This document shows positions 29,321 through 37,875 of a DNA stretch of 64,000 bases, in pieces. Numbering within the stretch: position 1 is the first letter of the stretch; the number at the start of each line of letters is the position of its first letter. The position numbers were made by a program, and so were the translations under genes. The stretch comes from Pelotomaculum isophthalicicum JI (lineage in GTDB: Bacteria; Bacillota; Desulfotomaculia; Desulfotomaculales; Pelotomaculaceae): contig NZ_JAKOAV010000003.1 of assembly GCF_029478095.1 (NCBI RefSeq), positions 62,001 through 126,000 of the forward strand, given 5' to 3'. The notes beneath the pieces were generated by a model. The model did not search any database. It was not told the origin of the DNA and saw only the letters and a list, made by a program, of their open reading frames with translations.

Positions 29321-30586
29321 ATGTTCCATAAGGTTACTCTTGACAACAATATACATATTCTTTCGGAACAAGTTCCCCACGTTCGCTCGGTGGCTTTGGG
29401 CTTTTGGGTTGATGTGGGTTCACGTTATGAAAGTCCTGAGAATAACGGAATATCCCACTTTATTGAACATTTGCTTTTTAAGGGGACGGCAAGGCGTACA
29501 GCCAAGCAGATCGCCGAAGCCCTTGATGCGGTAGGCGGGCAGCTAAATGCTTTTACAACTAAGGAATATACTTGCTATTACGCCAGGGTTCTTGACGAGC
29601 ATTTTGACCTGGCAGTTGACCTTCTTAGCGATATGCTTTTTTACTCAAAATTTGATGCGGATGATATCGACCGTGAAAGAAACGTGATCATTGAAGAAAT
29701 AAAAATGTACGAAGATGCTCCCGATGAACTGGTACATGATATCTTTGCCGGTTCAATGTGGCAGGGACATGCCCTTGGCAGACCGATTATTGGAACTGCT
29801 GAAGTGATTGAGAATCTTTCGAGGGACAAGATAGTTGAATTTTATAATGCTCATTACAAACCGGGTAATTTGATTGTAACAGCCGCAGGCAACATAGATA
29901 AGGATGAGGTTATCAATAAACTCCGCCCAATACTGGAGACAAAAAAAGGATACGTGCCGGCAAGAACCATAATCGCTCCCGCGCCCAAGCGGGATGTAGT
30001 TTGCCGCAGCAAAGAAACTGAACAGGTGCACTTGTGTATCGGTACCCCTGGGTTAAGTCTGGAAAATGAGAAAACATATACTTTCCAGGTGCTTAACACT
30101 ATTCTAGGCGGAGGCCTAAGTTCAAGGTTGTTCCAGGAAATTAGGGAGCAACGCGGGCTGGTTTATTCAGTTTATTCTTATCACAGTTCGTATCATGATA
30201 CCGGTCTTTTTTGCATATATGCCGGTTTGAGCAAGCAAAACGTGGATGAGGTATTGGAGTTAATCTTTAAACAAGTGAAAGATATCAGAGTAAATAGCGT
30301 AAAACCAGAAGAACTCCAGCGTGCAAAGGACCAGCTAAAGGGCAACTTGCTTTTAAGTTTGGAGAATGTGAGTACCCGGATGAGCAGATTGGGAAAATCT
30401 CAACTTTATCTGGGGAAGGTTCTGCCACCGGAGGAGGTTGTAGAGAAACTAAACAAAGTAACAATAGCTGATATTCAGGAGTTAGCTGCGGAAAAGTTAA
30501 AGCCTGCGGATTTTTCCATGGCGACTATCGGACCCTGGACGGATTGTGGTAATATGGGAAAAATGCTGGAGAGGTATGGTAATTAA
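29321..30586 (+). CDS. M16 family zinc metallopeptidase (YmxG/MlpA-like)
   Basis: This 421-residue processing-peptidase-like protein has the inverted zinc motif HFIEH at 46-50 with the downstream glutamate in the NVIIEEIKMYEDAPDE region, and a second, non-catalytic M16 domain (LGGGLSSRLFQEIREQRGLVYS). Its genomic place between pnp and dut and near the YlmC-like gene matches ymxG/mlpA of Bacillus. ATG 29321 has TAGGAGG at a suitable distance; the ORF's upstream extension is not conserved. Cytoplasmic; substrate unknown. Confidence 0.9.
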   Translation: MFHKVTLDNNIHILSEQVPHVRSVALGFWVDVGSRYESPENNGISHFIEHLLFKGTARRTAKQIAEALDAVGGQLNAFTTKEYTCYYARVLDEHFDLAVDLLSDMLFYSKFDADDIDRERNVIIEEIKMYEDAPDELVHDIFAGSMWQGHALGRPIIGTAEVIENLSRDKIVEFYNAHYKPGNLIVTAAGNIDKDEVINKLRPILETKKGYVPARTIIAPAPKRDVVCRSKETEQVHLCIGTPGLSLENEKTYTFQVLNTILGGGLSSRLFQEIREQRGLVYSVYSYHSSYHDTGLFCIYAGLSKQNVDEVLELIFKQVKDIRVNSVKPEELQRAKDQLKGNLLLSLENVSTRMSRLGKSQLYLGKVLPPEEVVEKLNKVTIADIQELAAEKLKPADFSMATIGPWTDCGNMGKMLERYGN

Positions 30587-30643
30587 TAATATCGTGAAAA
30601 ATAGCTTAATGTTGGTGAACATCAGGGTGACTAACAAATATCA

Positions 30644-30668
30644 ATCCTCCGTTGAGGGGGATTTTAAA
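30644..30668 (+). terminator. Weak terminator-like hairpin before dut
   Basis: ATCCTCCGTTGAGGGGGAT can fold with one bulge around 30644-30662 and is followed by TTTTAAATTT. It may end the M16 peptidase transcript. Confidence 0.4.
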
Positions 30669-30703
30669 TTTATTGTCAAATTTGTTGCCAATGGAGGATC
30701 TTT

Positions 30704-31168
30704 ATGAGCTTTTCAATATCTGTAAGAATAAAAAAGGTATCAGGAAAAATAGGCGATTCCATACCTTTTCCGCGTTATGCCACGATAGGCTCAGCGGGGT
30801 TGGACTTGCCGGCTTGCCTGGATGAACCTTTAGTGGTGCCTCCCGGCGCCAGAATGAAAATCCCAACGGGTATTGCCATTGAAATCCCATTTAAACACGT
30901 TGTTGGCTTGGTTTTCCCTAGAAGTGGTTTGGCTACCAAGCACGGTATTTCTCTTGCGAATGCTGTGGGTGTTATTGATAGTGACTACAAAGGAGAAATA
31001 ATCGTGGCTGTTTACAATCAGTCCGACTGTGAATATATCGTCAATCCAGGAGAAAGAGTTGCTCAGCTGCTTTTCTTACCGGTTTATCATGCAGACCTTG
31101 AAACTGTAGAAGAGCTTGAAGAAAGCAGCCGCGGGCAAGGTGGTTTTGGATCCACGGGGAAAGTATAG
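30704..31168 (+). CDS. dut: dUTP diphosphatase
   Basis: dUTPase hydrolyses dUTP to dUMP, preventing uracil incorporation and feeding dTMP synthesis. In 154 residues the five trimeric dUTPase motifs can be followed: SAGLDLPA (motif 1), PRSGLATKHGI (2), GVIDSDYKGEI (3), NPGERVAQLLFLP (4) and GQGGFGSTGK (5). The start ATG lies behind TGGAGGATC. It stands alone, followed by repeat copy D. Confidence 0.96.
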   Translation: MSFSISVRIKKVSGKIGDSIPFPRYATIGSAGLDLPACLDEPLVVPPGARMKIPTGIAIEIPFKHVVGLVFPRSGLATKHGISLANAVGVIDSDYKGEIIVAVYNQSDCEYIVNPGERVAQLLFLPVYHADLETVEELEESSRGQGGFGSTGKV

Positions 31169-31182
31169 CTATTGGGAAATGG

Positions 31183-31275
31183 CTCAGGGGTCAGGAGTCA
31201 GAAGTCAGGAGTCAGAATGCGAAAGCAGTTTAATCTCGTATTCTGAATTCTGACTGCTGAATTCTGACTACCTGA
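31183..31275 (+). repeat. Dispersed GGAGTCA-arm element, copy D
   Basis: The left arm GGGGTCAGGAGTCAGAAGTCAGGAGTCAGAAT and the right arm ATTCTGAATTCTGACTGCTGAATTCTGAC flank a short core (GCGAAAGCAGTTTAATCTCGT). It starts 15 nt after the dut stop. A TTTTTTT run follows the right arm, so it may act as a terminator. Confidence 0.88.
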
Positions 31276-31329
31276 TTTTTTTATCATATTCCCGGCATGT
31301 CCCCAATAAATTAATACGGGGGTGGGACA

Positions 31330-31665
31330 ATGCTAAACGGATTATTATTCGGGACGGTTGTATTGTTGCTGATAGTTTTTTCCGTTCGCGAAAGAGTTAA
31401 ACAGCACAGATACAGGGAAAAAGACTGGGGGGCAATTGGCGAAAGTAAATCCAGTCCTCTTTCACAAGCCTTAACCAATCTTGTTGGAGTAGCTGGTGGT
31501 ATCTATCTTTCTCTTGTACTAATATGTACTTTTGTTGAATTGCAATTACCGGTGCGATTCCATCTGGGACAATTTAGTCTGGAACCGCTGGCTACTATTT
31601 CAATTATTATGGCTTTAGCTCAACCTTATTTTCAGAAGGTACTGCGGGCTTGGCGCAAAATGTAA
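31330..31665 (+). CDS. Small integral membrane protein of unknown function
   Basis: This 111-residue ORF is behind ACGGGGGTGGG. It has an N-terminal hydrophobic segment (3-20), a basic cytoplasmic stretch (RERVKQHRYREKDW), and two more hydrophobic segments (about 50-70 and 82-98). No family was recognised. It lies immediately before the PRC-barrel YlmC/YmxH gene and may be co-transcribed with it. Confidence 0.6.
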   Translation: MLNGLLFGTVVLLLIVFSVRERVKQHRYREKDWGAIGESKSSPLSQALTNLVGVAGGIYLSLVLICTFVELQLPVRFHLGQFSLEPLATISIIMALAQPYFQKVLRAWRKM

Positions 31666-31710
31666 TAGTTAAGTTTAAATTTAAAGTTTAATATGCAAGA
31701 GGTGGCTAAA

Positions 31711-31974
31711 ATGAGGCTGGGCGATCTAGTCGGTAAAGAAATAGTGAATATCTATAACGGCGCACGATTGGGTGTGGTGGAAGAATCTGATATGGATATT
31801 GATGTTGAATCCGGAGAGATTCGTTCGATAATTCTACCAAAGAAAAATAACATTATTAATCTTTGGATTGACAAGCAAAAGCTGATTATACCATGGGAGG
31901 CTGTGAGAAAAATCGGTGCTGAAGTTATCATCGTGGAACTTGATCAAACCAATCCGGCTTTTCAGCGCTATTAG
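31711..31974 (+). CDS. YlmC/YmxH family PRC-barrel protein
   Basis: This small PRC-barrel-like protein (87 residues) belongs to the YlmC/YmxH family common in spore formers. Key sequence: MRLGDLVGKEIVNIYNGARLG, then the LPKKNNIINLWIDKQKLIIPWEAVRKIGAEVIIV-like stretch typical of the family. ATG 31711 is 5 nt from AAGAGGTGG; the ATG at 31693 precedes that ribosome site and is rejected. Role unknown beyond a link to sporulation in relatives. Confidence 0.8.
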   Translation: MRLGDLVGKEIVNIYNGARLGVVEESDMDIDVESGEIRSIILPKKNNIINLWIDKQKLIIPWEAVRKIGAEVIIVELDQTNPAFQRY

Positions 31975-31999
31975 TATTAAGAATAGTATAATTAAGAAC

Positions 32000-32048
32000 A
32001 ATATAAAACAGGAGGGGATACTCCACCCCCTCCTGTTTTATATTGATA
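32000..32048. terminator. Strong bidirectional terminator
   Basis: A perfect 18-bp stem pairs 32000-32017 (AATATAAAACAGGAGGGG) with 32027-32044, with a 9-nt loop. Both arms have A/T-rich outer ends, so it can terminate transcription from either side. It closes the YlmC-like unit. Confidence 0.9.
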
Positions 32049-32095
32049 CGAAACTAAGCTAGATTAACTTTAACCTTCCGCCTGGTAACTATATC

Positions 32096-32170
32096 CGTCA
32101 GGAGTCTGAATGAGAGTGTTTTTATCTCTCGAAAGGTTCAGAATTCTGGCTCCCGAATTCTGAATACTTG
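32096..32170 (+). repeat. Dispersed GGAGTCA-arm element, copy E (shortest)
   Basis: One left unit (GTCAGGAGTCTGAATGAGAG) and a right arm (TTCAGAATTCTGGCTCCCGAATTCTGAATACTTG). The core contains a local GAGAG-TGTTTTTAT-CTCTC hairpin. Matching AAGAG/CTCTT in copy F suggests that the inner stem is kept by compensating changes. The surrounding gap, 31975-32266, holds only this element and the terminator. Confidence 0.82.
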
Positions 32171-32266
32171 AAAATAAGTGACCAAATATTTTATCTTATA
32201 TGTCATCTTTACCGCTTGCTTTTGACATACTAGATTTAGCATAACCACGGATGACAGGAGGTTTAT

Positions 32267-33268
32267 ATGGCGCGTCAACAAAGAATTGAGTTAATTAGAA
32301 ATATTGCCGAATTGAGAGGTTCCGCCGTTATCTGTTATATTACCGGCGACCGGGAAAATATTAATACAAGAATTGCGCCGGATGTAACTGAAGTTTTTTA
32401 CAGACATTTGGAAATGCTTAATAAAAACGATCAGAGAACAGGAAGCAAAATAGATTTGTTTCTATACACAAGGGGAGGTGACGTACTGACGCCATGGCGT
32501 TTGGTTCATCTAATCCGGGAATATACGAGTCGTTTTAATATTATCGTTCCTTTCCGTTGTTACAGTGCCGGAACTTTATTGTGTCTGGGAGCGGACGAAA
32601 TTGTAATGGGTAAAATGGGTGAGCTTGGTCCGATAGATCCAAGTGTTGTAAATGCTTTTAACCCTCAAGATCCCAACAATCCCGCTGCTAGAATTCCGGT
32701 AAATATTGAGGACGTTTATTCTTATTTAGCCTTAGCTGGGGAAAAGGCTGGTGTTTGCAGCAATGATCAGCAGGTAAAGGCATTTACTCTTCTTGTGGAG
32801 CGGATCCACCCGCTAGCCCTTGGGAATGTTCACCGGAATTATTTGTTGATCAGATCTTTGGCAAAAAAACTGCTGGCAATGCATCAGCAGCCGTTAAGGG
32901 AAGGTAGAAGTGAGCATATAGTAGACAACCTTACAGAAAAACTATATGCTCATAATCATATGATCTCCAGACGGGAAGCATCTGAAGAAATTACCCTTAA
33001 TGTTACTATACCTGACAGTAATCTGGAGTCCGTATTATGGATGCTGTTCCAGGACTATGCTGAAGAATTGGCTCTATCGGAACCTTTTAACCCTGCTGAA
33101 AATCTTAGCGGTAATAGAATGGATTTTGAAGTTACCAGTGGTATTGTAGAGTCAATGTATGGTTCGGATGGTTTCGTTTTCTCAGGGGTTGTTGAGCGGC
33201 GTGATTTTCCTGAGCCCGGCAAGGTGAATGTGAATATATTGAAGCAGGGCTGGAAAACCATGTCATAG
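32267..33268 (+). CDS. SDH-type serine protease (ClpP-fold, PF01972-like)
   Basis: This 333-residue protein resembles the serine dehydrogenase proteinase family, ClpP/crotonase-fold proteases. The oxyanion/ligand region LYTRGGDVLTPW (67-78) is followed by the nucleophile S100 in RCYSAGTLLCLGADEIVMG and the GELGPIDPS segment, the same arrangement as in SppA and ClpP. It has no signal peptide or transmembrane segment, so it would be cytosolic. A TTGACA lies upstream (about 32222), but no good -10 is seen. Substrate unknown. Confidence 0.8.
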   Translation: MARQQRIELIRNIAELRGSAVICYITGDRENINTRIAPDVTEVFYRHLEMLNKNDQRTGSKIDLFLYTRGGDVLTPWRLVHLIREYTSRFNIIVPFRCYSAGTLLCLGADEIVMGKMGELGPIDPSVVNAFNPQDPNNPAARIPVNIEDVYSYLALAGEKAGVCSNDQQVKAFTLLVERIHPLALGNVHRNYLLIRSLAKKLLAMHQQPLREGRSEHIVDNLTEKLYAHNHMISRREASEEITLNVTIPDSNLESVLWMLFQDYAEELALSEPFNPAENLSGNRMDFEVTSGIVESMYGSDGFVFSGVVERRDFPEPGKVNVNILKQGWKTMS

Positions 33269-33295
33269 TATGAACTAAATTAGGAGGGAAGTATT

Positions 33296-33511
33296 GTGAA
33301 AGATGAACTTACAAAAATAACGAATGAAAAAATTAATTTTAACTATAAAACGAATGAAACAAAATATTATTTATTAACAAGGGGCTCGGGGTATCCGTTG
33401 GCTGAATTTACTTATTCGGATCTTTCGGAGAGTACCGCGACAAGACTTGTGATTCCAGAAAATATGCCCAAAACGGTGGACATGGTTCCTGAAAACGATA
33501 CTATTGTATAA
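33296..33511 (+). CDS. Small protein of unknown function
   Basis: This 71-residue ORF begins at a GTG behind AGGAGGGAAG, 27 nt after the protease gene, and ends at a strong terminator, so it is very likely the second gene of a two-gene unit. The sequence (YYLLTRGSGYPLAEFTYSDLSES) has no recognised motif, signal or membrane segment. Confidence 0.6.
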   Translation: MKDELTKITNEKINFNYKTNETKYYLLTRGSGYPLAEFTYSDLSESTATRLVIPENMPKTVDMVPENDTIV

Positions 33512-33518
33512 TATAAAG

Positions 33519-33548
33519 AAAAAGACAAGGTCATGACCTTGTCTTTTT
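33519..33548. terminator. Bidirectional terminator between converging genes
   Basis: A perfect palindrome, AAAAAGACAAGGTCA / TGACCTTGTCTTTTT, is centred at 33533/33534. It has T-runs in both directions and separates the + strand small ORF from the - strand Hsp20 gene. Confidence 0.9.
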
Positions 33549-33553
33549 TCATA

Positions 33554-33964
33554 TCAGGATCTTTTAGAAAGCTTCGGGAATTTAACCTCTAGTATTCCAT
33601 CTTTAAAATCTGCTTTTATTCCTTCTATATTAACATTTTTGGGGGGTAATAAAATTCTTTCATATCGACCTTTTGGTCTTTCCTGGTATATATACTGGAT
33701 ATTTGGTTGTTGAGAAGGAACCACGGGGGCTGTAATGACAACTTCAAATTCGGACACCTCAAGATTAAGCTTACTGCTATCTGCACCCGCGAGGTCATAA
33801 ATATAAATAATGGATGAATCATTTTCAATAATGTCGACTTTGGGTATTATTGTTCCAGTGACATATTGCAACCAGGGGTTGGGCATCGCTGATGTAGAGA
33901 AAGGCCACCCGCTCATCAAAGGGTAACTATTTTGTTCTTCTTGAATTGACGGGTCCTTGTTCAT
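33554..33964 (-). CDS. Hsp20 / alpha-crystallin small heat shock protein
   Basis: This 136-residue small heat shock protein is an ATP-independent holdase. The alpha-crystallin domain spans about 40-135, with IIPKVDIIENDSSIIYIYDLAG at its start and the ADFKDGILEVKFPK strand (GxL/I signature) near the end; a C-terminal IxI anchoring motif is not evident, so oligomer assembly may differ. The start ATG has AAGAAGGGTGTG upstream. It is the only - strand gene in the first 44 kb, and lies alone between two + strand units. No CIRCE-like repeat was found upstream. Confidence 0.88.
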   Translation of the reverse strand: MNKDPSIQEEQNSYPLMSGWPFSTSAMPNPWLQYVTGTIIPKVDIIENDSSIIYIYDLAGADSSKLNLEVSEFEVVITAPVVPSQQPNIQYIYQERPKGRYERILLPPKNVNIEGIKADFKDGILEVKFPKLSKRS

Positions 33965-34110
33965 TCTATCACACCCTTCTTATCGATAGTATTATGACTG
34001 TATTAAAAAATAAATATACCAAAGCGGAACCTACCGTTAGGTTGAAAGAAGCCCAAGCGTGTACAGAGTTCACTTTACATTCAAGCATTATTTTGTTACT
34101 TTAATTATTA

Positions 34111-34139
34111 TTGACATATTTAATTATATATAAGACAAT
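34111..34139 (+). promoter_or_regulatory. Promoter of the dapB cluster
   Basis: A perfect TTGACA (34111-34116), a 17-nt spacer and GACAAT (34134-34139) lie about 45 nt upstream of the dapB ribosome site. Confidence 0.6.
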
Positions 34140-34182
34140 AAACTTTAAAAAGTTAGCGGCCATTTTAAAAGGAGGTGTGGTT

Positions 34183-34983
34183 TTGATTAGGGTAGCTATT
34201 GCTGGTGCTTATGGCAGGATGGGCCGGGAGGTCACAAAAACGGTCTGGAATGCTGATGATATGGAACTTATCGGCGCAACCGACAGTAAAGGAGAAGGAG
34301 TAGATGTCGGTTCATTGATTGAAGCCGGGGAGATAGGAGTTCTGATAGAAAAAGACCTGGAAGAGCTCATATTACGTACACGTCCTGATGTATTGATAGA
34401 CTTTACTATCCCTCAAGCTGTGTACCGGAATATAATGACCTGTCTAAATCACGGTGTGCGTCCGGTTGTCGGGACAAGTGGATTGAGTCAAGAGAAAATT
34501 CAGGAAATTATAGATGTTTCACAATCTCTGGGTGTAGGTGGATTGATAGCGCCCAACTTTGCCATTGGGGCAATTCTAATGATGAAATTTGCCTCTGAAG
34601 CTGTGCGGCATTTCCCTCATGTGGAGATAATTGAGTTGCACCACGATCAAAAAGTTGACGCCCCATCCGGCACATCAATAAAAACAGCCGAGACGATCAT
34701 TGAACAGCGCGGGGATTTCGAGCAGGGGTCGGTTAATGAATTTGAAAATATAACCGGGGTGCGCGGGGGCAAACTGACAGGTGGAATACGTATACACAGT
34801 GTCCGCCTACCGGGGCTGGTAGCCCATCAGGAGGTTATTTTTGGCGGTCTGGGGCAGACTTTAACAATCAGGCATGATTCCACTACCCGGGAATCATTCA
34901 TGCCCGGAGTACTTTTAGGAATACGTAAAGTAGTACATCTTGAAAGGGTGGTTTATGGTTTAGACAAGCTGCTTTTTGATTAA
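34183..34983 (+). CDS. dapB: 4-hydroxy-tetrahydrodipicolinate reductase
   Basis: DapB reduces the product of DapA to tetrahydrodipicolinate in the lysine/diaminopimelate pathway. The 266-residue product has the nucleotide-binding AIAGAYGRMG near the N-terminus, DFTIPQAV, VVGTSGLS, and the active-site ELHHDQKVDAPSGTS. The start is taken as TTG 34183 (IRVAIAGAYG follows), 5 nt after GGAGGTG; an in-frame GTG at 34177 overlaps that ribosome site. First gene of dapB-dpaA-dpaB-asd-lysC-dapA. Confidence 0.94.
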   Translation: MIRVAIAGAYGRMGREVTKTVWNADDMELIGATDSKGEGVDVGSLIEAGEIGVLIEKDLEELILRTRPDVLIDFTIPQAVYRNIMTCLNHGVRPVVGTSGLSQEKIQEIIDVSQSLGVGGLIAPNFAIGAILMMKFASEAVRHFPHVEIIELHHDQKVDAPSGTSIKTAETIIEQRGDFEQGSVNEFENITGVRGGKLTGGIRIHSVRLPGLVAHQEVIFGGLGQTLTIRHDSTTRESFMPGVLLGIRKVVHLERVVYGLDKLLFD

Positions 34984-35075
34984 TCGTAACTAAATAATGA
35001 CAAGCACCTTCATTTCTAATAGCTCATATAATGTGGGTAAACGCAGCCAACGATGTTAGGGGGTTCTCAACGGTT

Positions 35076-35969
35076 ATGCGGCCAAATCTTGATGGGATTA
35101 CGGTTGCTGTTATCGGAGGCGATGCCAGGTACCTGGATATGATCGAGGAGTTGCTTGCATCAGGCATCCGGGTGAATGTCATGGGCTTGCCAGTAAAAAC
35201 CGGTACCAGCGGTGTTGTTCTTTCAAGTAGTTTAGTGCAGTGTATGAATGGTGTCAAAGCTGTTGTTCTACCCATTCTTGGTATTGACGATAAAGGGTTT
35301 TTGCATTGTGTGTTATCCGAACAGACCCTAACCCTAAAGGAAGAAATAATGGCGACTTTACCCGCTGATACTCTTGTTTTTACCGGACTAGCCGGTGCGC
35401 TGCTCAAGCAGATGACTACCAGTTTAGGACTTCGTCTCGTCGAACTGATGAATTTAGACGAAGTGGCGATATTAAATTCCATTCCTTCGTCGGAAGGCGT
35501 TGTACAGATGGCGATGGAAATGTTGCCGATTACTATTCACGGTAGTTCAGCTTTCGTTATCGGATTCGGCCGGACCGGCCGGACACTAGCCCGTTTATTA
35601 AGTGCGATGGGAGCACAAACAGGAGTCGTTGCCAGAAAGAATGCGGACTTGGCTCGGATCGTTGAGATGAATCTTAGACCTGTTCCTTTTGCGGAAATGA
35701 AAAGCTGTTTGGGCGAAGCCGATATGATTTTTAACACGGTACCCGCGCCGGTTTTGACGGAAGATATATTAACAGGCATAACATCCGGTACGGTGATTAT
35801 TGACTTGGCCACAGCGCCGGGTGGAACTGACTTTCACGCGGCAGAGCGTTTAGGAATAAAAGCTGTTCTTGCGCCTAGTCTGCCGGGCAGGGTTGCGCCA
35901 AAAACAGCCGGAAGGATTTTGGCTGAGGCGATTACAAGATATCTTGCAGAGGAAGCCGCAGGCAATTAA
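35076..35969 (+). CDS. dpaA: Dipicolinate synthase subunit A
   Basis: DpaA (SpoVFA) oxidises the heterocyclic lysine-pathway intermediate to dipicolinate, the calcium chelator of the spore core, together with DpaB. The 297-residue product has two Rossmann regions: GITVAVIGGDARYLD at the start and FVIGFGRTGRTLARLLSAMGA in the C-terminal half; the end carries DLATAPGGTDF and APSLPGRVAPKTAG. ATG 35076 follows TTAGGGGGT and gives the usual length; the upstream ATG at 35031 lacks a ribosome site. Strong evidence that the organism sporulates. Confidence 0.94.
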   Translation: MRPNLDGITVAVIGGDARYLDMIEELLASGIRVNVMGLPVKTGTSGVVLSSSLVQCMNGVKAVVLPILGIDDKGFLHCVLSEQTLTLKEEIMATLPADTLVFTGLAGALLKQMTTSLGLRLVELMNLDEVAILNSIPSSEGVVQMAMEMLPITIHGSSAFVIGFGRTGRTLARLLSAMGAQTGVVARKNADLARIVEMNLRPVPFAEMKSCLGEADMIFNTVPAPVLTEDILTGITSGTVIIDLATAPGGTDFHAAERLGIKAVLAPSLPGRVAPKTAGRILAEAITRYLAEEAAGN

Positions 35970-35998
35970 CTGGTTTTTAGATAACGGAGGTGCTTGAG

Positions 35999-36586
35999 AT
36001 GCGTTTGCATGGAGTCAAGATTGGCTTTGCCTTGACTGGCTCTCATTGTTGTCTTGACGACGTAATACCGCAAGTGCGCAATTTAGTTAATGAAGGTGCT
36101 GAAGTATATCCGGTAATGAGCGACGCGGTCTTTGCCACCGACACTAGATTTGGTACCAGCCAAAAATGGAAGAACATGATCAGTGATATTACCGGCCGGG
36201 ATATAATTTCAACTATTGTGGGCGCCGAACCCATCGGTCCGCAGAAACTTCATGATATAATAGTAGTAGCGCCATGTACGGGGAACACACTGGCAAAACT
36301 AGCCAACGGTATTACCGACAGCCCTGTGCTGATGGCCGTAAAAGCCCAATTAAGAAACCAGCGCCCGGTTGTGCTGGCTGTTTCAACCAACGATGGTTTG
36401 AGCATGAACGCAAAAAACATTGGTTTATTGCTTAACATGAAAAATATTTTTCTGGTGCCTTTCGGACAAGACAATCCGACTGGAAAGCCAAACTCATTAA
36501 TGGCGAAGTGGGATTTGATAGTAGATACAATACAAGATGCATTAAAGGGTAAACAGTATCAACCACTGCTAGTGGTACATAATTAA
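35999..36586 (+). CDS. dpaB: Dipicolinate synthase subunit B
   Basis: DpaB (SpoVFB) is the flavoprotein-fold partner of DpaA. The 195-residue product shows the FALTGSHCCLDD start, PVMSDAV, ISTIVGAEPIGP, the VVAPCTGNTLAKLANGITDSPV flavin-loop region and the PVVLAVSTNDGLS strand. ATG 35999 is 7 nt after CGGAGGTG, so the GTG at 35990 is rejected. The gene lies 29 nt after dpaA and belongs to the same transcript. Confidence 0.94.
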   Translation: MRLHGVKIGFALTGSHCCLDDVIPQVRNLVNEGAEVYPVMSDAVFATDTRFGTSQKWKNMISDITGRDIISTIVGAEPIGPQKLHDIIVVAPCTGNTLAKLANGITDSPVLMAVKAQLRNQRPVVLAVSTNDGLSMNAKNIGLLLNMKNIFLVPFGQDNPTGKPNSLMAKWDLIVDTIQDALKGKQYQPLLVVHN

Positions 36587-36730
36587 CATATATTATTAAA
36601 ATAACCCTAAAAATTGCAAAGTAAAACTCCTGTAAACCCTGTGCAATCTTGCCCGAAAAAATACCAGTTGAGACTAGGCAATTAGAAGTGATACTTTTTA
36701 AATAAAACATTTTATTAAGGGGGTTTTTCT

Positions 36731-37750
36731 TTGTCGGAATTCAAAGTAGTGTTAGTTGGCGCCAGCGGTGCAGTGGGACATGAGATTTTAAAAGTTCTTG
36801 ATGAGCGGAATTTTCCTGTGGGGGATTTAAAACTTTGCGCCACTTCCCGGTCTGCAGGTAAAGAAATAGCTTATCGGGGAAAGTACTATAGTGTGGAAGA
36901 AACAACTCCGGATTCGTTTAACGGCGCTGATATTGTTTTTTTTGCCGGAGGGGCGGCAAGCAAGGAATTTGGACCGGCAGCCGTTGAGCGGGGAGCAGTG
37001 ATAATTGACAACAGCAGCAATTTTAGGATGGATCCCGAGGTTCCCCTAGTGGTTCCTGAAGTCAACCCCGAAGATGTTAAATGGCATAAAGGGATCATTG
37101 CCAATCCCAACTGTTCGACTATTATCGCGGTAGTGGCATTGAAGCCAATCCATGACGCGGCGAAAATAAAGAGGATAGTGGTGTCGACTTATCAAGCGGT
37201 ATCAGGTGCGGGAGCGGAAGCTATTGAAGAATTGACTGTTCAGACTAAAGCAGTGCTGGAACAGGGTAAAATTACTCCGGAAGTATTTCCTTACCAGATA
37301 GCGTTTAATTTAATTCCACATATCGATGTTTTTATGGATCTGGATTATACAAAAGAAGAATGGAAGATGGTGAAAGAAAATCAAAAAATATTGCATGACG
37401 ATTCGATAGCAATTACGGCTACTACCGTAAGAGTACCGGTATACCGCAGTCACTCTGAGTCAATAAATATCGAAACCGAGAGGAAAATTACCGCTTTAGA
37501 AGCGAGACAAGTGTTCGAAAAATCTCCCGGCATTGTTGTTGTTGATGACCCGGCGGCGAAAAAATATCCGATGCCTTTGTTTTCGTCTGATCAAGACGAG
37601 GTTTTCGTAGGCCGTATTCGTGAAGATAATTCCATTCCCAATGGCCTGAATATTTGGGTTGCAGCCGACCAACTGCGAAAAGGCGCGGCAACTAACGCAA
37701 TTCAAATTGCTGAACTCTTAATTAAGTATGATTGTTTAAAGAAAAAATAA
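36731..37750 (+). CDS. asd: Aspartate-semialdehyde dehydrogenase
   Basis: ASADH makes aspartate semialdehyde for lysine, threonine and methionine. The 339-residue product has the NADP-binding GASGAVGHEILKVL (10-23), the catalytic C128 in IIANPNCSTIIAV and the YQAVSGAGAEA segment. The start is a TTG behind AAGGGGG. The 144-nt gap before it has a possible promoter (TTGAGA 36668-36673, TACTTT 36692-36697, 18-nt spacer). Repeat copy F follows 5 nt after the stop. Confidence 0.95.
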   Translation: MSEFKVVLVGASGAVGHEILKVLDERNFPVGDLKLCATSRSAGKEIAYRGKYYSVEETTPDSFNGADIVFFAGGAASKEFGPAAVERGAVIIDNSSNFRMDPEVPLVVPEVNPEDVKWHKGIIANPNCSTIIAVVALKPIHDAAKIKRIVVSTYQAVSGAGAEAIEELTVQTKAVLEQGKITPEVFPYQIAFNLIPHIDVFMDLDYTKEEWKMVKENQKILHDDSIAITATTVRVPVYRSHSESINIETERKITALEARQVFEKSPGIVVVDDPAAKKYPMPLFSSDQDEVFVGRIREDNSIPNGLNIWVAADQLRKGAATNAIQIAELLIKYDCLKKK

Positions 37751-37754
37751 TAAT

Positions 37755-37848
37755 ATCAGGAGTCAGAATTCAGGAGTCAGTAGTCAGAATAAGAGAACCG
37801 GACTCTTATGTTCATTCTGAATTCTGACTACTGACTACTGACTACTGA
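37755..37848 (+). repeat. Dispersed GGAGTCA-arm element, copy F
   Basis: The left arm has CAGGAGTCAGAATTCAGGAG and then TCAGTAGTCAGAAT; the right arm has ATTCTGAATTCTGACTACTG and further CTGACTACTG units. CAGTAGTCAGAAT/ATTCTGACTACTG give 13 bp, and AAGAG-AACCGGA-CTCTT forms an inner stem. It fills the asd-lysC gap. Confidence 0.88.
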
Positions 37849-37875
37849 AAAGAGTGGCTACCGAAAGGAGTATAT

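Noticed and set aside
37755-37875. A lysine riboswitch upstream of the aspartate kinase gene
   Set aside because: The gap is filled by repeat copy F; no lysine aptamer elements are visible.
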